Source: Psoroptes ovis (taxonomy: Eukaryota; Arthropoda; Arachnida; Sarcoptiformes; Psoroptidae). From it: DNA of 64,000 bases. A program made the position numbers and the translations under genes. The notes under the pieces are model-generated. The model did not search any database. It had not been told where the DNA came from and saw nothing but the letters and a program-made list of their open reading frames with translations. Location: positions 372,001 to 436,000 of the forward strand of contig PQWQ01000009.1 of the NCBI GenBank assembly GCA_002943765.1, read 5' to 3'. Below, piece after piece: positions 1-11,794 of the stretch (position 1 is its first letter; every line of letters starts with the position of its first letter).

Positions 1-3000
1 TTTTCTCATATTCAAAATCGTAAGTACGTTTCTTTATAAAATATCATTGTCATTGTCAAAATACCGTTATTTTGTATTTTTCTATGAATGAAATTACGAA
101 TGATGATTATCAAGAATTGCCATCACGTAGTGTTTTTAATGGTTGAAAATTTTTGAAAAACAAAATTTTTTGAAAAACAAAAAATTATAACAATTATATG
201 AAATCATTTACGCCCAATTCATTCACAAGATAAATGTGTGATTTATAAGATTATGTAAAAGATATTTTATAATTAAAAATTCTTTCGAAATAATAATAGC
301 TGGGGTCAGGTCAATTTTCTCTTATTGCTTTGCTTCTGTACATCTATTGAATAATAAATAATATATCGCCCATATAGATTATTATGGAATTATTCTATTC
401 TATCTATTTAAAAATGAAAATTATCATCTTAATTAAATAAATTGTTTAAGCTAATTATTAGCATCACATTTACATTCGTTCATTCATTCATTCACTCATT
501 AAGATAACTTGAATGAATTAATAATGAAATTTTTTAAAATCTTCAATATGAATCTTTATATTTTTTCAATAAAAGAATATAAATCACAAATGTATATTGT
601 GAAATATTAATAGATTTAATTATGTATTTTAATAGTGATAATAACCATAAAGATAACGATAATTATTATGATGATGATGATGGTGATCATCATCATTTAT
701 TTTCAAGGTCTTATACATCATTTACATTGCATTTAATGTGTGTGTTGATATTATAAGATTTGTTAAATATTTTTTCTATGTTTAATGCTAATTTTCTATC
801 CAAAGAATTGATGATGATGATGATGATGATGACAAATTATTTCTCGTTTAATTAATTGAATTGAAAAAATTTCTAAATATAACTGGCAATTCTCGATTGC
901 ATAATATCATCACACATAAATTGATTGATAATCACAAAATTTTGAAACAATTTTGAAAGTGATTACTTATTGTTTATTATTGATTAATGTTGACAATTTA
1001 AAATGAAAAAAATTTGCAAATTTTTGTCATTATTCATTTGTAAACACATGTAAATTTTACAATCTGTAATATAAATCATTTTTTACTATTTTTCTCAAGT
1101 AAATAATTTTTACCGATTAATGGCAATAATTTTTTTTTCAAAATTTATTTAAAAATTAAACGATCACGTGTGACATGAATGAATGAAAGGATTTCATTGT
1201 CTTTTTTATTTTTTGACACAGATGACCGAAACAAATAATTTGAATTATTAGATAATTTAAATAATTTTATTTTCGGTGCACAAACTTTAATATATCACGT
1301 ATTCTTTTGAATTTTTTAAAAATTTTTTTTCTGAACAATTTAAAATCAAAATCGATGCAAAATTCTGCCAGCGAAAAGAACACTGTTGTTTTAATTATGC
1401 ATTCACAATTAACATTGAGAGAGTGATTTAATAGCCCATAGAGCCCCGAAGAGAATTGAAGCAGTAAAACACTTTGAAACACAATAATTTACATCTTACA
1501 AATTGTAAATTACAATTAATTCATTTGAACTATTCATGTTTTTTTTCATGAAAAAGAAAAAAATTCATTTTAAATATTCTTTTCATAAATTTTTTTTTTT
1601 TAAATGATTGTAATTGCAGTTTGTGAATTTATATGACAATTCAACACGTATTCTATTTTTTGATTTTTTTTGTTTTTCGCTGGCAAACAAGCAAGACATG
1701 TGTGTACAATATTGTTTTTCAAAGGTCATCATCATTTTTTCTTAGATTGATCTGAATTAATGTTGGTATAAACTATTTGAAAATTTTTCAGATAGAAAAA
1801 TGAAAAAGAGTTAAGAGAATCTTTGTGATTTTTTGTTAGTTCGGTAGATTTCAGATATAAAATGAAAATGTTTTACGATGAAAAAAATTTTTTTCTTGTA
1901 AATCAAATTTCTAAAAATGAATTGAAATCATCATCGAAAAAATGGATTTAAATTCAGTGAAAAATTTTAAACTCATAAAATTCTTTGACAATTGCTTGTT
2001 TTTGTGAATAATGAATTCAATAATTGAATTTCATCACATTCCACTGATGACATCTGTGTATTATTTAATGTCTTGGACACATCAAATCACCATACTTTAA
2101 TGCATCATGAACGATCACTGATGATTGGAAAAATTAATTCAAATCGATTCAAAGACGACTGATAAAAAAAAAGAAACAAAATCTCCATCACAGCATTCAT
2201 CGATCAATGATGATGATAATAATAATAACCTAATTCATCATTAAATCATTGAATCGAGAAAAAAATATATATTAGACTATATTTTTTTAAATGTATATTT
2301 TTTTTCAAATGAATAAGTGTGTTTCTGTGTGTGTACCTATGACCAACATTTTCAAACATTGAAAACAATAATAAATAATAATAAAAAATAATAAAAATAA
2401 TGATAATTTTTGATCATATTTAAATTCTAATATAAATATAAATGTGCAAAAAGTTTTTTTTTTTACTTCTTTCAATTATTATTTATATATTTCATTCTAA
2501 TGTTCATCATCATCATCATCATCATCATTAAATAATAATAATATTTTGGTATTATTCTTTTTTTTGGTCGTTTTGTTTATTCAAAAAAAAAGTTTCCTTT
2601 GAAAAATTTTACTCAAAAATGCATTCATTCCATTCCGTTCTTCCTGTTGGTATGAATGAATGAATGAATGGATGGATTGTGTGGGGATTGATGGCATTTT
2701 TTTTCCTTTTGTATTTTTTATTAAAAAATAAAAAATTCTTATTTTTTTGCTTTATTTAAATCAGTTAATAGATTTTTTCCAACATTCATTCCATTACATT
2801 CATCCCGTTCAGTCAATTATTGCATGCTTCACTTATTTTTCTCCATTGCTCCATTCATTCATTAACTGTTTTTTTTTTCATTCATTCATTATTTATAACA
2901 GTTTTTCATTCATTTATTCATTCATTCAATTCAATGCAAATGATAATATTGCGGTATGTTGATTTTTTTTCAGTTATTTTGCTTTTTAATTTTGATCATC

Positions 3001-3427
3001 AAAATGAATGAAAAACGTCTGGCTGCATGTGTGTGTGTGTGTTTACAGAAGCGATAAATAAAAATTCATTTTGATGATGATTATTTTCAATGATGATAAT
3101 TTTCAAATGGTAATTCATAGATTCTTTTGCTGAAGAATTGAAAATCATCAGCAAAAACAACGAAAAATGTCTCATTTGATTGATTGATTCATTACTTTAT
3201 ATTACATTACTTGCATATTGAATAGATACAAGTAAATCAATGATCAAATAAATCATTGAATAAATAAATAAATGAATAAACAAGTTGTTTAATATAATTT
3301 CAATCGATTGTTGTTGCTGTTGTCGATATTGTTTAGACATTTTTTCAGTAATTTGAATTTTTTCTCATTGAATTATTATATTTCTGGGTAAATAATAATG
3401 TTGATAATAATAACAATATCGGTCAAA

Positions 3428-3479
<52 letters not shown>

Positions 3480-5730
3480 TATGAATCATGTTTGTGCGTG
3501 TGTGTTTTTTGTGTGTTGTTAAATATTTTTTTTTACAAGATACTAAAACACACATGTATTCCACACAATTTTAAATGAATAAAGGTCAATTGTGTAAATG
3601 AAGGGTAGGAGAAACAACGAAGAAAATAATAACTGTTTTCATAAATTTTTCATACTTGTTGCATGCTTGCAACAGAACACTTGTTGTTGTTGTCGTTAGT
3701 CGTTGTTGTTTTCATGGTTGACAATCTTGTAAACTATATTTTCATTATTACTATTATTATTATTATTGCTTTGGCTAATGATAATAATCATTATTTTCAA
3801 GTTGACATATTTGATATGTCCATTTAGTTACTGTTGCTGTTGCTAAAATAAAATGAAAAAAAACAAATGCTGGTCAGTTTGAGGTCATTGTCGAATATTT
3901 CATATTTTTTTATGCTTTAAAATACATATAAATTTTCCATCCAGAAAAATTAATAATCCAAATATAAAAAATATGTATTCACATTTTGAATCCATAGAAA
4001 ATAAATGAATGATAATAATAATAATAATCTTTTAAAATAATTATTATTCAACCAAGCAACAAGTAAGCAAGCAAGCAAGCATAGGAAAAACGATCATCAA
4101 ATGATCAGACATAATTTTTTTTTTTCAAAAAAAAACCATGTAATTTTCAATGGTCCATATATCAATGAAAATTGAGGTGAAAAAATCAATTTTAATTCTT
4201 AAATTAATAGATTTATGAAAAATCTGTTTAAAAAAAAACACATTTTAAATGTGCGATTTCAAAGTATATGAGCGTGTGATATCAAATCAATCATAATCAA
4301 GTGTCGACAAAACGAAAAAAAATTAAATTGAAAATTTGAATTGATCGTCTTTTTCTTTTTAAGAAATTTTTTTTTTTTTTTTGATCGATGAACCTTTGAA
4401 TAGTATCCGCACATGTTTAAATTTACTGCATATGTATTTGTAAATAGATAAATCAGATGACCATTTAAAGGAAATATTAAAATGCTATATTGACAAGTGT
4501 ATCAATGATGTCTTCGAAATGAAATGGCAAACACCTTGAATCATTGAATCAATTATATCAAATAATAGAACAAAGTTTTTTTTTGAATAGGAAATTTTTT
4601 GTTTCGTTTCACTGTTTTTTTCATACTGTAAATATGCACAAATACAAATTGAATATATACATGACAAAAGAAAAAATTCAATAAGAATTGAAAATCAATC
4701 GAAAACAATTTATAAATTGATGAATATCGATATTTCTTTTTTTGTATAATCATATTATGTTGAAAATGAAAAGAAATAATAATCATAATATTTAATAAAT
4801 ATTGAACAAGGAAAACAATTGGTTATTATTATTATTATCATATTTTGAAACATTTATAACAATGATAGTTGTAATAGTAATATAATAATGATAAACGATA
4901 AATGATAATAATAAATACCAGTTTTTATTTTCTGTTCATTTTTTGTTGATTGATTTCAAATACAAAAAAAAAATATCAGGTGAATTTTGTCTTCGGCAAA
5001 ATCTATCAAAAAATTTCGCTGCTACGAAAATCAATTGTCAAAATGTACAAATTCAATTCGATTGTTATGATTACCAATCTTTGAGGTATTTTTTTTTTTC
5101 TTTTTTACCGATAAATTTTCAAGATTATTCGATTATTTGTTGTTGTCTTTGATGCTTCGCTGATATATGTTTGCATACATGTGTGTGTGTGTATTCATGG
5201 TCATCAAACGATGATAATAATGATAATAGTAATAATGAATCGTATAAAAATCATTATCAAATAATGATAATAATAATAGCAATAATAATAATAATAATAA
5301 TAATATAATGATTATATTTGTTCATAGACGTATTTGATTTTGTGTTTTTGGATGGATATTATTATGATTATCATTTGATTTCAACCATTTAAACAGCCGA
5401 CCAGCCAACCAACCAACTATTGGTTTGTTGTTTCTTAGCCAATGATAATGATGATTTTACATTTTAGCAAAAACCATCATCATCAAATCAAAATCAAAAC
5501 CATTATGAAATCAAACAATATAATATAATTGATAAGTAGATGGATAGATTTACATTTATATGAATCAAGTTAATGATACTATTCTGTATATATTTTCAAG
5601 GTTTTATAAATGATACAACATTTATATATATGGAAGACAATTTCAATTTTTTTAAATTTATTCTAACAATGAGAAAATTTTTAAAATTTATTTCCAGGTA
5701 TTTGAATTTTGAACAGAAAAAAATTTGTCA
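1..5730. other. Gene-free AT-rich region
   Basis: No supported gene was found on either strand. The sequence consists of A/T runs and short microsatellites: GAT/ATC triplets near 809-831 and 2504-2529, AAT triplets near 5278-5304, scattered ATTC tetramers near 480-503, and a CA array listed separately. The short open frames here translate into Phe/Ile/Ser/His-rich low-complexity peptides and lack any domain or convincing splice context. Confidence 0.6.
3431..3478. repeat. (CA)24 microsatellite
   Basis: An uninterrupted CA dinucleotide run of 48 bases. It is followed by further TG-rich sequence near 3490-3520. It lies in gene-free sequence. Confidence 0.97.
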
Positions 5731-5910
5731 CTAGACATGTCGATGTCGTATTAAATCGTTTTTGTTAATTTTATTTATCTTGGCTGTCAACGTATCAATA
5801 CGTCCTTCATAGGGCAGTGTTCGCAAAGCAATCGGCGCTTTGTGATAGAAATCGAATTTCATTCCGCGACAGTTTGCGGGATTTTTTATAATATTTATTT
5901 TTTCATCCAT
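5731..5910 (-). other. Coding-like GC-richer island, 59-codon minus-strand ORF
   Basis: This block is clearly less AT-rich than its surroundings and carries an open frame of 59 codons on the minus strand. It runs from an ATG at 5910 (or an internal ATG at 5862) to TAG at 5731-5733, and an in-frame stop directly precedes the first ATG. The predicted peptide is of ordinary mixed composition (for example KFDFYHKAPIALRTLPYEGR), unlike the homopolymer-rich translations of the neighbourhood. I do not recognise the family. It may be a last exon of an unseen gene, a small gene, or a degraded retrocopy or transposon piece. No clear partner exon was found. Confidence 0.35.
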
Positions 5911-6792
5911 TCATTTTAACGTATCTTAAAACATCTTCCTTATGCATTTTTTATTTGTCAACAACAACAAAGATAATGATTGAAATAGATAAGATTAACG
6001 GATTTAAAATTTATTTTTCTTGAAAAAAAAATGTTACACATTTGAATTGTACTGAATTTCTCAACATTTCAATGATGTTCAAACTTGTAATAATTGTTTT
6101 GCGTGACAATTATTCATTCAACATTCAACATTAAAAATAAATACAATAAAAACATGGACAAAACCATAATCACAACATTTATTCTGATGTATAATGTACA
6201 CACAGACGCACACAATGTGTGTGTGTTATTGACCCATGATTTTGTTTGTTTATGAACAAGTTGTCGCTGTTTTTGTTGTTGTTGTGCCTTGTTATCTACA
6301 AATTACGGTACAATTTAATTGTAAAAAACACAAGATAAAGACAAATACACGTTCATTGAATTGAATTGAATCGAATAAACAGAAAAAAGATTGAATCATT
6401 TGCTCCTCGGTTTATGGACAATTAAAAATGATTCAAATAATAAACCACAATAATGTGTCCGGCTATATGACAAGATAATAGTTGAAATGATTATAATAAT
6501 TATTATTGGTCATACATTACGATGATAACAATCCATTTTTCATCATTTCATCATTTGACAATAAGAATTTGAAATGGCAATTTTATTGTCATCATTTTCA
6601 TTTCATCCTCTTTACTCATTTATCCTGAAGATAATTTTAATTTTTCTTATTTTTAAATGTTTCATTTTTTTCAATTTGGCAGTTTTCAACATATTCAATA
6701 TTGTTTGGTTGGTTGTCAGCCATAATTTGTTAAGATTATTCGATTCATTTTTTTTTCTTTCAAATAATTATCCGGTTTTAAAAACTGTCAAA
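5911..6792. other. Upstream intergenic region of the PAN/ZP gene
   Basis: AT-rich sequence with short CA/TG tracts near 6198-6224. It should contain the promoter and 5' UTR of the gene starting at 6793, but no core promoter element could be assigned with confidence. Confidence 0.4.
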
Positions 6793-9679
6793 ATGTATTC
6801 TAAGCAATTATTTATTTTTATCGCCTTGTTTCACTTGTCATTGGTCAAAGGTTAGTGCTTTTTTCTATGATTTTTTTTTCTAAATCATTCATTTTTCAAC
6901 ATTTTTTGTGGTCAAACGAATAAATAGCACAATGTCCAATCGGTACGACTATGTCGTTTGAAAAAATTGCTTCAGTCACAATACGTGGTGTACCGTTTGT
7001 ACCCTTATATAATGGACAGCCTGATATACCGGTAACTGCCGAATGCAATAATCGTTGTCGTGCTGGTGCAAAATGTCGGTCATTTTTATTGAGTTATGAT
7101 AAACATCAATGTTATGGTTTTGATTATGAATCATTAAATCGTGGTATTTCAATCATATCAACCACTGAAAAGACTAGTTATTTTGAAAAAATTTGCTTAT
7201 CCACTGCCCCCTGTGAAAAAGCATGGACATTTGAACGTGTTATGGGCAAAGAATTGAATGGATTCGATAATCGTATATTGTCTGGCGTTGCAAGCCGTTT
7301 AAGATGTCAAGAATTGTGCCTCAAAGAACGATCATTTGTATGCCGATCCGGTAAGTGATAAGTTTATCTTTTGAATACAACATGTTTGTCATTTAAAATA
7401 CTATTCAAAAGGTGAATATGACTATAAATTACAACAATGTCGACTGTCATCTGAAGATCGACGATCACAACCAAGTTCATTTCAAACAGCAGCAAGTAGT
7501 TCAGTAGATTATTTTGAAAATCAATGTGCTGTCAATCAACAACAGTCACAGCAAGCAGGACAAACACAACAATCGACAAGTTCAACAACACCAATGTCGG
7601 TCGGATGTGATTTTGAACGTTATGAGAATTTAGACATTAAACGTGCCGATCTTATACGTACAGCATTTTCAACTGAACAATGTAGAAGTTTATGTGAAGC
7701 AACTCGTGCATTTGTATGTCGTTCATTTACATATGCAGCGGCTACATCACAATGTTGGCTCAATTCCGATGACATATTAGCCGTGCCCAACGGTATCAGC
7801 GGATTGGAAACACATAATGGTGTTAGCTACTATCAACGTGGCCATTGCTTAGACCGTGAGAATTATAAATACAATTTGAGTTGATTATAATTGACTAATA
7901 ATATACTTTTTTTTCATTTTTATCTCAATTTTTCACACTGATCGGGTATTGATAAATAGTTCAATTATTTTGTAATCACGATTCAATGACAGTGGCATTG
8001 AACACATTGAATCCATTTAATGGTAGGTTGTATGCGAAAGAAGATCCAATCAATTGCGAATCAATAGGTAGATCAGAAACAAGTACAATGTTGATGTTGC
8101 CATTCAATTCTCGATCTGGTTGTGGTGTTCGTGAAGAGGTGGGTATCGATGACAAAATATAACAACAAAAAAAATTCAATTGATTGATTGATTGTTATTA
8201 ATATTTTTTTGAATTGATTGTGATTTAGGATGGCAAATATACATCTATGGTCGTCATACAACATCATCCATTAATACAACGAAAGGGTGATCGAATGGTA
8301 CATGTTGCTTGTCATTTTGAGGCCACTAATCGAACCATCAGTAATACATACAGTGTTCTTGTTGAGTATGTGTTATTTTGTCATTGATAATCTTCTTATA
8401 AATCAATAGAATTTTTCATTGTCAAACTCTAATCTAATTATAATCTTTACCTAAAAAAGGATGCCACCTGTTGCTGAAACCTCTATTGTTAATGCAACTG
8501 CACCATCGCCAAACATTCGATTAAGAATTACGGATAATGATGGTAAAGATATAACTGGTGCTCGATTGGGTGATGAACTATATCTTCGTATCGAAATGGA
8601 TGATGATGAAGTATTTGGCATATTTGCACGAGAATTGATTGCTAAAAGTGGATCGAATCAGAATGAATCAATCATGTTGATAGACTCGGAAGGTTGTCCT
8701 ACTGATCCGAATATTTTTCCTGTATTGGAAAGAATACCGAATTCAAAAGGATTGATTGTAAGTATTGAAATGATTGATGATCTTTGAAATGTTTGGAAAA
8801 TTGAATACAATAGAGATGATTGATATTTGAAATTTCTTTTGACAAAAATAGGGTAAATTTGATGCGTTCAAATTCGCTGATGATGTCGTTGTTAGGTTTC
8901 AAGTCAATGTTCAATTCTGTTTACAAGAATGTTCACCAGTAAATTGTGACAATAGCCGTCATGTTGATTCAGAAGCGTTGAAAAATGTTCAAAGTTGGGG
9001 CCGGCGTCGTCGTCGCAGTATAACAGCAGATGATAAGAAATATTTATCAAACAAAACCGAATTGCATCGTGAAATTATTGTTGAAAGTATTAGCAGTCGT
9101 ATAAATGGTAATCATGAAAAATTACAAGATGACAAACATCAACAACAAATGGAAATGTATTGTGCCACTAAAACAACAATGATAATCGGTGTTATTGCAT
9201 TCTCAATGCTACAGGTATGTCATGGTCTAATTTGGCAATTTTGATTTATTATTTGGTTTAAAAATTCTCCTCTTTTAAAACAGATCACAATTATTGGTTC
9301 AGTATTAGCATGCTGTTTGATTTATCGTCGTATACCGATGTCATCCTCAAAATCATCGATAGATAAAAAGAATAACGACAATAAAAATCGAAGATCTGGT
9401 TTATCACAAATATTCAATGGAATTATATTACCTGCTTCAGGTAATAATCAACAACAACAACAACAACGAAGACAACAATATAAAAATACACAATTTGAAA
9501 ATGATGATTGCAATAGTATGAACAGTAATATATCATCAACATCATCCAATAATCGAATGATTAATAACAGCAATAATAATAGTAAATTGAAACAAAATCA
9601 TCATTTACATTTAAATCTATCAAATCAAATGAATCGACAACAGAAATTGCTTTGGGCACAAATTAATCGTATTGATTAA
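6793..9679 (+). CDS. PAN/apple and zona pellucida (ZP) domain transmembrane protein
   Basis: Eight exons: 6793-6850, 6928-7350, 7412-7855, 7993-8138, 8229-8365, 8460-8757, 8852-9214 and 9284-9679. All introns are GT-AG and reading phase is preserved throughout, giving 754 residues. Domain order: signal peptide (1-19, ending LSLVKG); three cysteine-rich PAN/apple domains (about 22-109, 114-205 and 232-308) with a Gln/Ser/Thr-rich linker before the third; a ZP domain from about 317 (GRLYAKEDPINCE) to about 545; a penta-Arg furin-type site at 553-557; a transmembrane helix about 610-637; and an Asn/Gln/Ser-rich cytoplasmic tail. Known biology: arthropod PAN+ZP proteins (NompA and the Neo/Nyo/Mey/Tyn group) organise apical extracellular matrix under the cuticle and are released by furin cleavage. 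A role in epidermal or sensory-organ cuticle attachment is inferred. The start was chosen because this ATG gives a signal peptide spliced in frame. Confidence 0.88.
9002..9016 (+). other. Furin-type cleavage site codons (RRRRR) after the ZP domain
   Basis: Five consecutive Arg codons (CGG CGT CGT CGT CGC) followed by Ser lie between the ZP domain and the transmembrane helix. This is where ZP proteins carry their consensus furin cleavage site, so the ectodomain is expected to be shed into the matrix. Confidence 0.8.
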
Positions 9680-10067
9680 GATAAATATTGATAATTGGTC
9701 AACGTAATAAGAAACCAATCGACATTCTAATTAAAGCAAATTTAATCATCAATCAAATTATTAAGGGTTAGGATATTTATAAATATATAAAACAAATGTC
9801 GAAAATTGATTAATCTATTTTCATTCATCATTCATTCATTCATTCATTAAATGTTTAGCTTTATTTATTTTTATCCATACATATTCATATTTATAATATT
9901 GTCATGATTTTTTGAAATTGTAATATTTACACACACAAACACACACAAACTTGCGTTTAAACTTTAAACTATGATGATGATTTTAAATGCTTGTTCAACA
10001 ACCCTTACAATACGCACACATTATGTCATTCAAATGTCTTTATGTTTATGAATTTATTTATTTATAT
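9680..10067. other. Convergent 3' intergenic region
   Basis: A short spacer between two convergent genes. On the plus strand an ATTAAA lies near 9730. On the minus strand AATAAA-type motifs near 10053-10064 follow directly after the stop of the gene on that strand. ATTC tetramers (about 9823-9848) and CA-rich tracts (about 9931-9949) are also present. No other gene was seen. Confidence 0.5.
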
Positions 10068-11794
10068 TTATTTTCGATTAATTTGATAGAAATTCATCAA
10101 TGTATCATTTTTGATTAATTCAATTTTATCCAATTTTTTTGAATTATCTTGACCATCATATGCTTTTACGCCAATGTCTTTATAATCATTCATTATGTAT
10201 GACATATTGAATTGATCAAATTCTTGTTGTAATGATATCTGTTGCTTATCATACTGATTTATTTCATTGAATGATTTATTATCATATCCATTCGATATTG
10301 GACTTGGTGGCAGCGAATGTAATGCTGCTGCTGATGATTTATATTGATGATGTTTTTCCAACATTTGTCGATAATAATGAAGATATATGCTCGATATCAA
10401 AAGAATGAAAAATGGTATTAATAACATAATGATCATTAACATTTGTGTCAAGTATCGTTGATGTGAATACCGTTGCCATAAAAATCGATATGTTGAAGTT
10501 ATCCGATCAGTATGATTGATACTTTTTGGTTTGATTATCCACCAAACAAATACACCTTTGGGTACAACCGATGGAGGTGGATAATTAACCGATTTATTTT
10601 CATTCGCAACGATGTCTTTTTTGACATTTGATTCTGCTTGTTGATTGTGATATAAATATGCGCTTATACATTTGCCGTTTGGGATACGATTATCTTCAAC
10701 ATAACCGAATGAACATTCACAAATGGATGCAGAAGTTGCAAAACCATGTTCGCTGTAAATTGGTCGACAATAACTATTCGAATCACTTGCTGCACATTGT
10801 TGATCATATTGACATGATTCATTTAATGATCGTTTTGGTGCACAAATGAGTTCATCATATTGATGATCAATTACCAGTATGTATGAATTCAATTTAACAT
10901 TCGTTCCTGTAGGTTTTTCTACTTGTATTCTAATGCTTTCATTTGGACATTCACAATATCCATTGTTCGATGATTTATCATCTTTAGTTTGATCTGGACT
11001 GCAAATCATATTTTCACCACAATCAATGGATCGATTACAAGCTTGATGAATTCCATTCCCTTAATAGAAATTCCATGAGTTTTAATGCATACCAATTTTA
11101 TTAGAGAAATCAACAAACCTTTGAAAAATTTTATCAATGAATTTGCTTGCCCTGAAATATAATGATAACTATTATTATTGATGCTATGACGTTCAATTTC
11201 ATCATTTTCAATCGAACCGATCCGAATAAAATCGGCCACATTGCAGCTTATTTTCATTTCATTCATATTATTTTGTATCATTTCATCGGCGAAATTTTCC
11301 ACATTAACTTCTAGATTAATTTTACATAAAGTTCTGTCGATATTACATGAGCTATTGGTCATCAATAATAAATGATTGAATTCAGTTTTCCAATCAAACA
11401 TTGGTCTTTCGAAATGGTAATCATCATTGCCCGAATCAATCATGAATTCATCATTTGAAGCTGTGCAAATTTTAGCTTGACATTCAAATGTAACCAATTT
11501 TCTTCTTGTCGATACATAACCAGGTGTCAATGTGACACAAATCTGCAAATCTTTGAGTGATTTATTCTTCTCTGATTTCATAGTTGTTTCATCATTATCT
11601 TTATACTCGTTGGATTCATTTTCATCGAGCACATTCAGTTCGGGCTTGAAAAATTCATCCAAAAGCAATTTAGAATCATTCACATCGAATATCGTTGCTG
11701 ATGGCGGTGATGGCGAATCATCATCATTGGAATATACACAATTAACAATTGATAATGTTAAAAATATTAATGATACAATTTTCGATGATTTCAT
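10068..11794 (-). CDS. Single-pass membrane protein with EB/EGF-like cysteine modules, function unknown
   Basis: Two exons on the minus strand, 11119-11794 then 10068-11059, join in phase 1 across a 59-base GT-AG intron and give 555 residues. The chosen ATG (11794) starts a signal peptide (KIVSLIFLTLSIVNCVYS); a further in-frame ATG 15 codons upstream at 11839 would place residues before it. After an Asp/Ser/Glu-rich stretch and an ectodomain with few cysteines (about 95-220) comes a Cys-rich segment (about 233-356) spaced like EB or EGF-like modules, such as CNRSIDCGENMICSP and CQYDQQCAASDSNSYC. A transmembrane helix lies at about 430-453, followed by a His/Ser/Asp-rich tail of about 100 residues. 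EB modules occur in nematode and arthropod surface and secreted proteins. I do not recognise a named family member. AATAAA motifs directly follow the stop codon. Confidence 0.8.

Noticed and set aside
2747..3011. Open frames rich in Phe, His, Ser and Ile
   Set aside because: They arise from ATTC/TTCA tetramer repeats and T runs, with no domain, signal or splice context.
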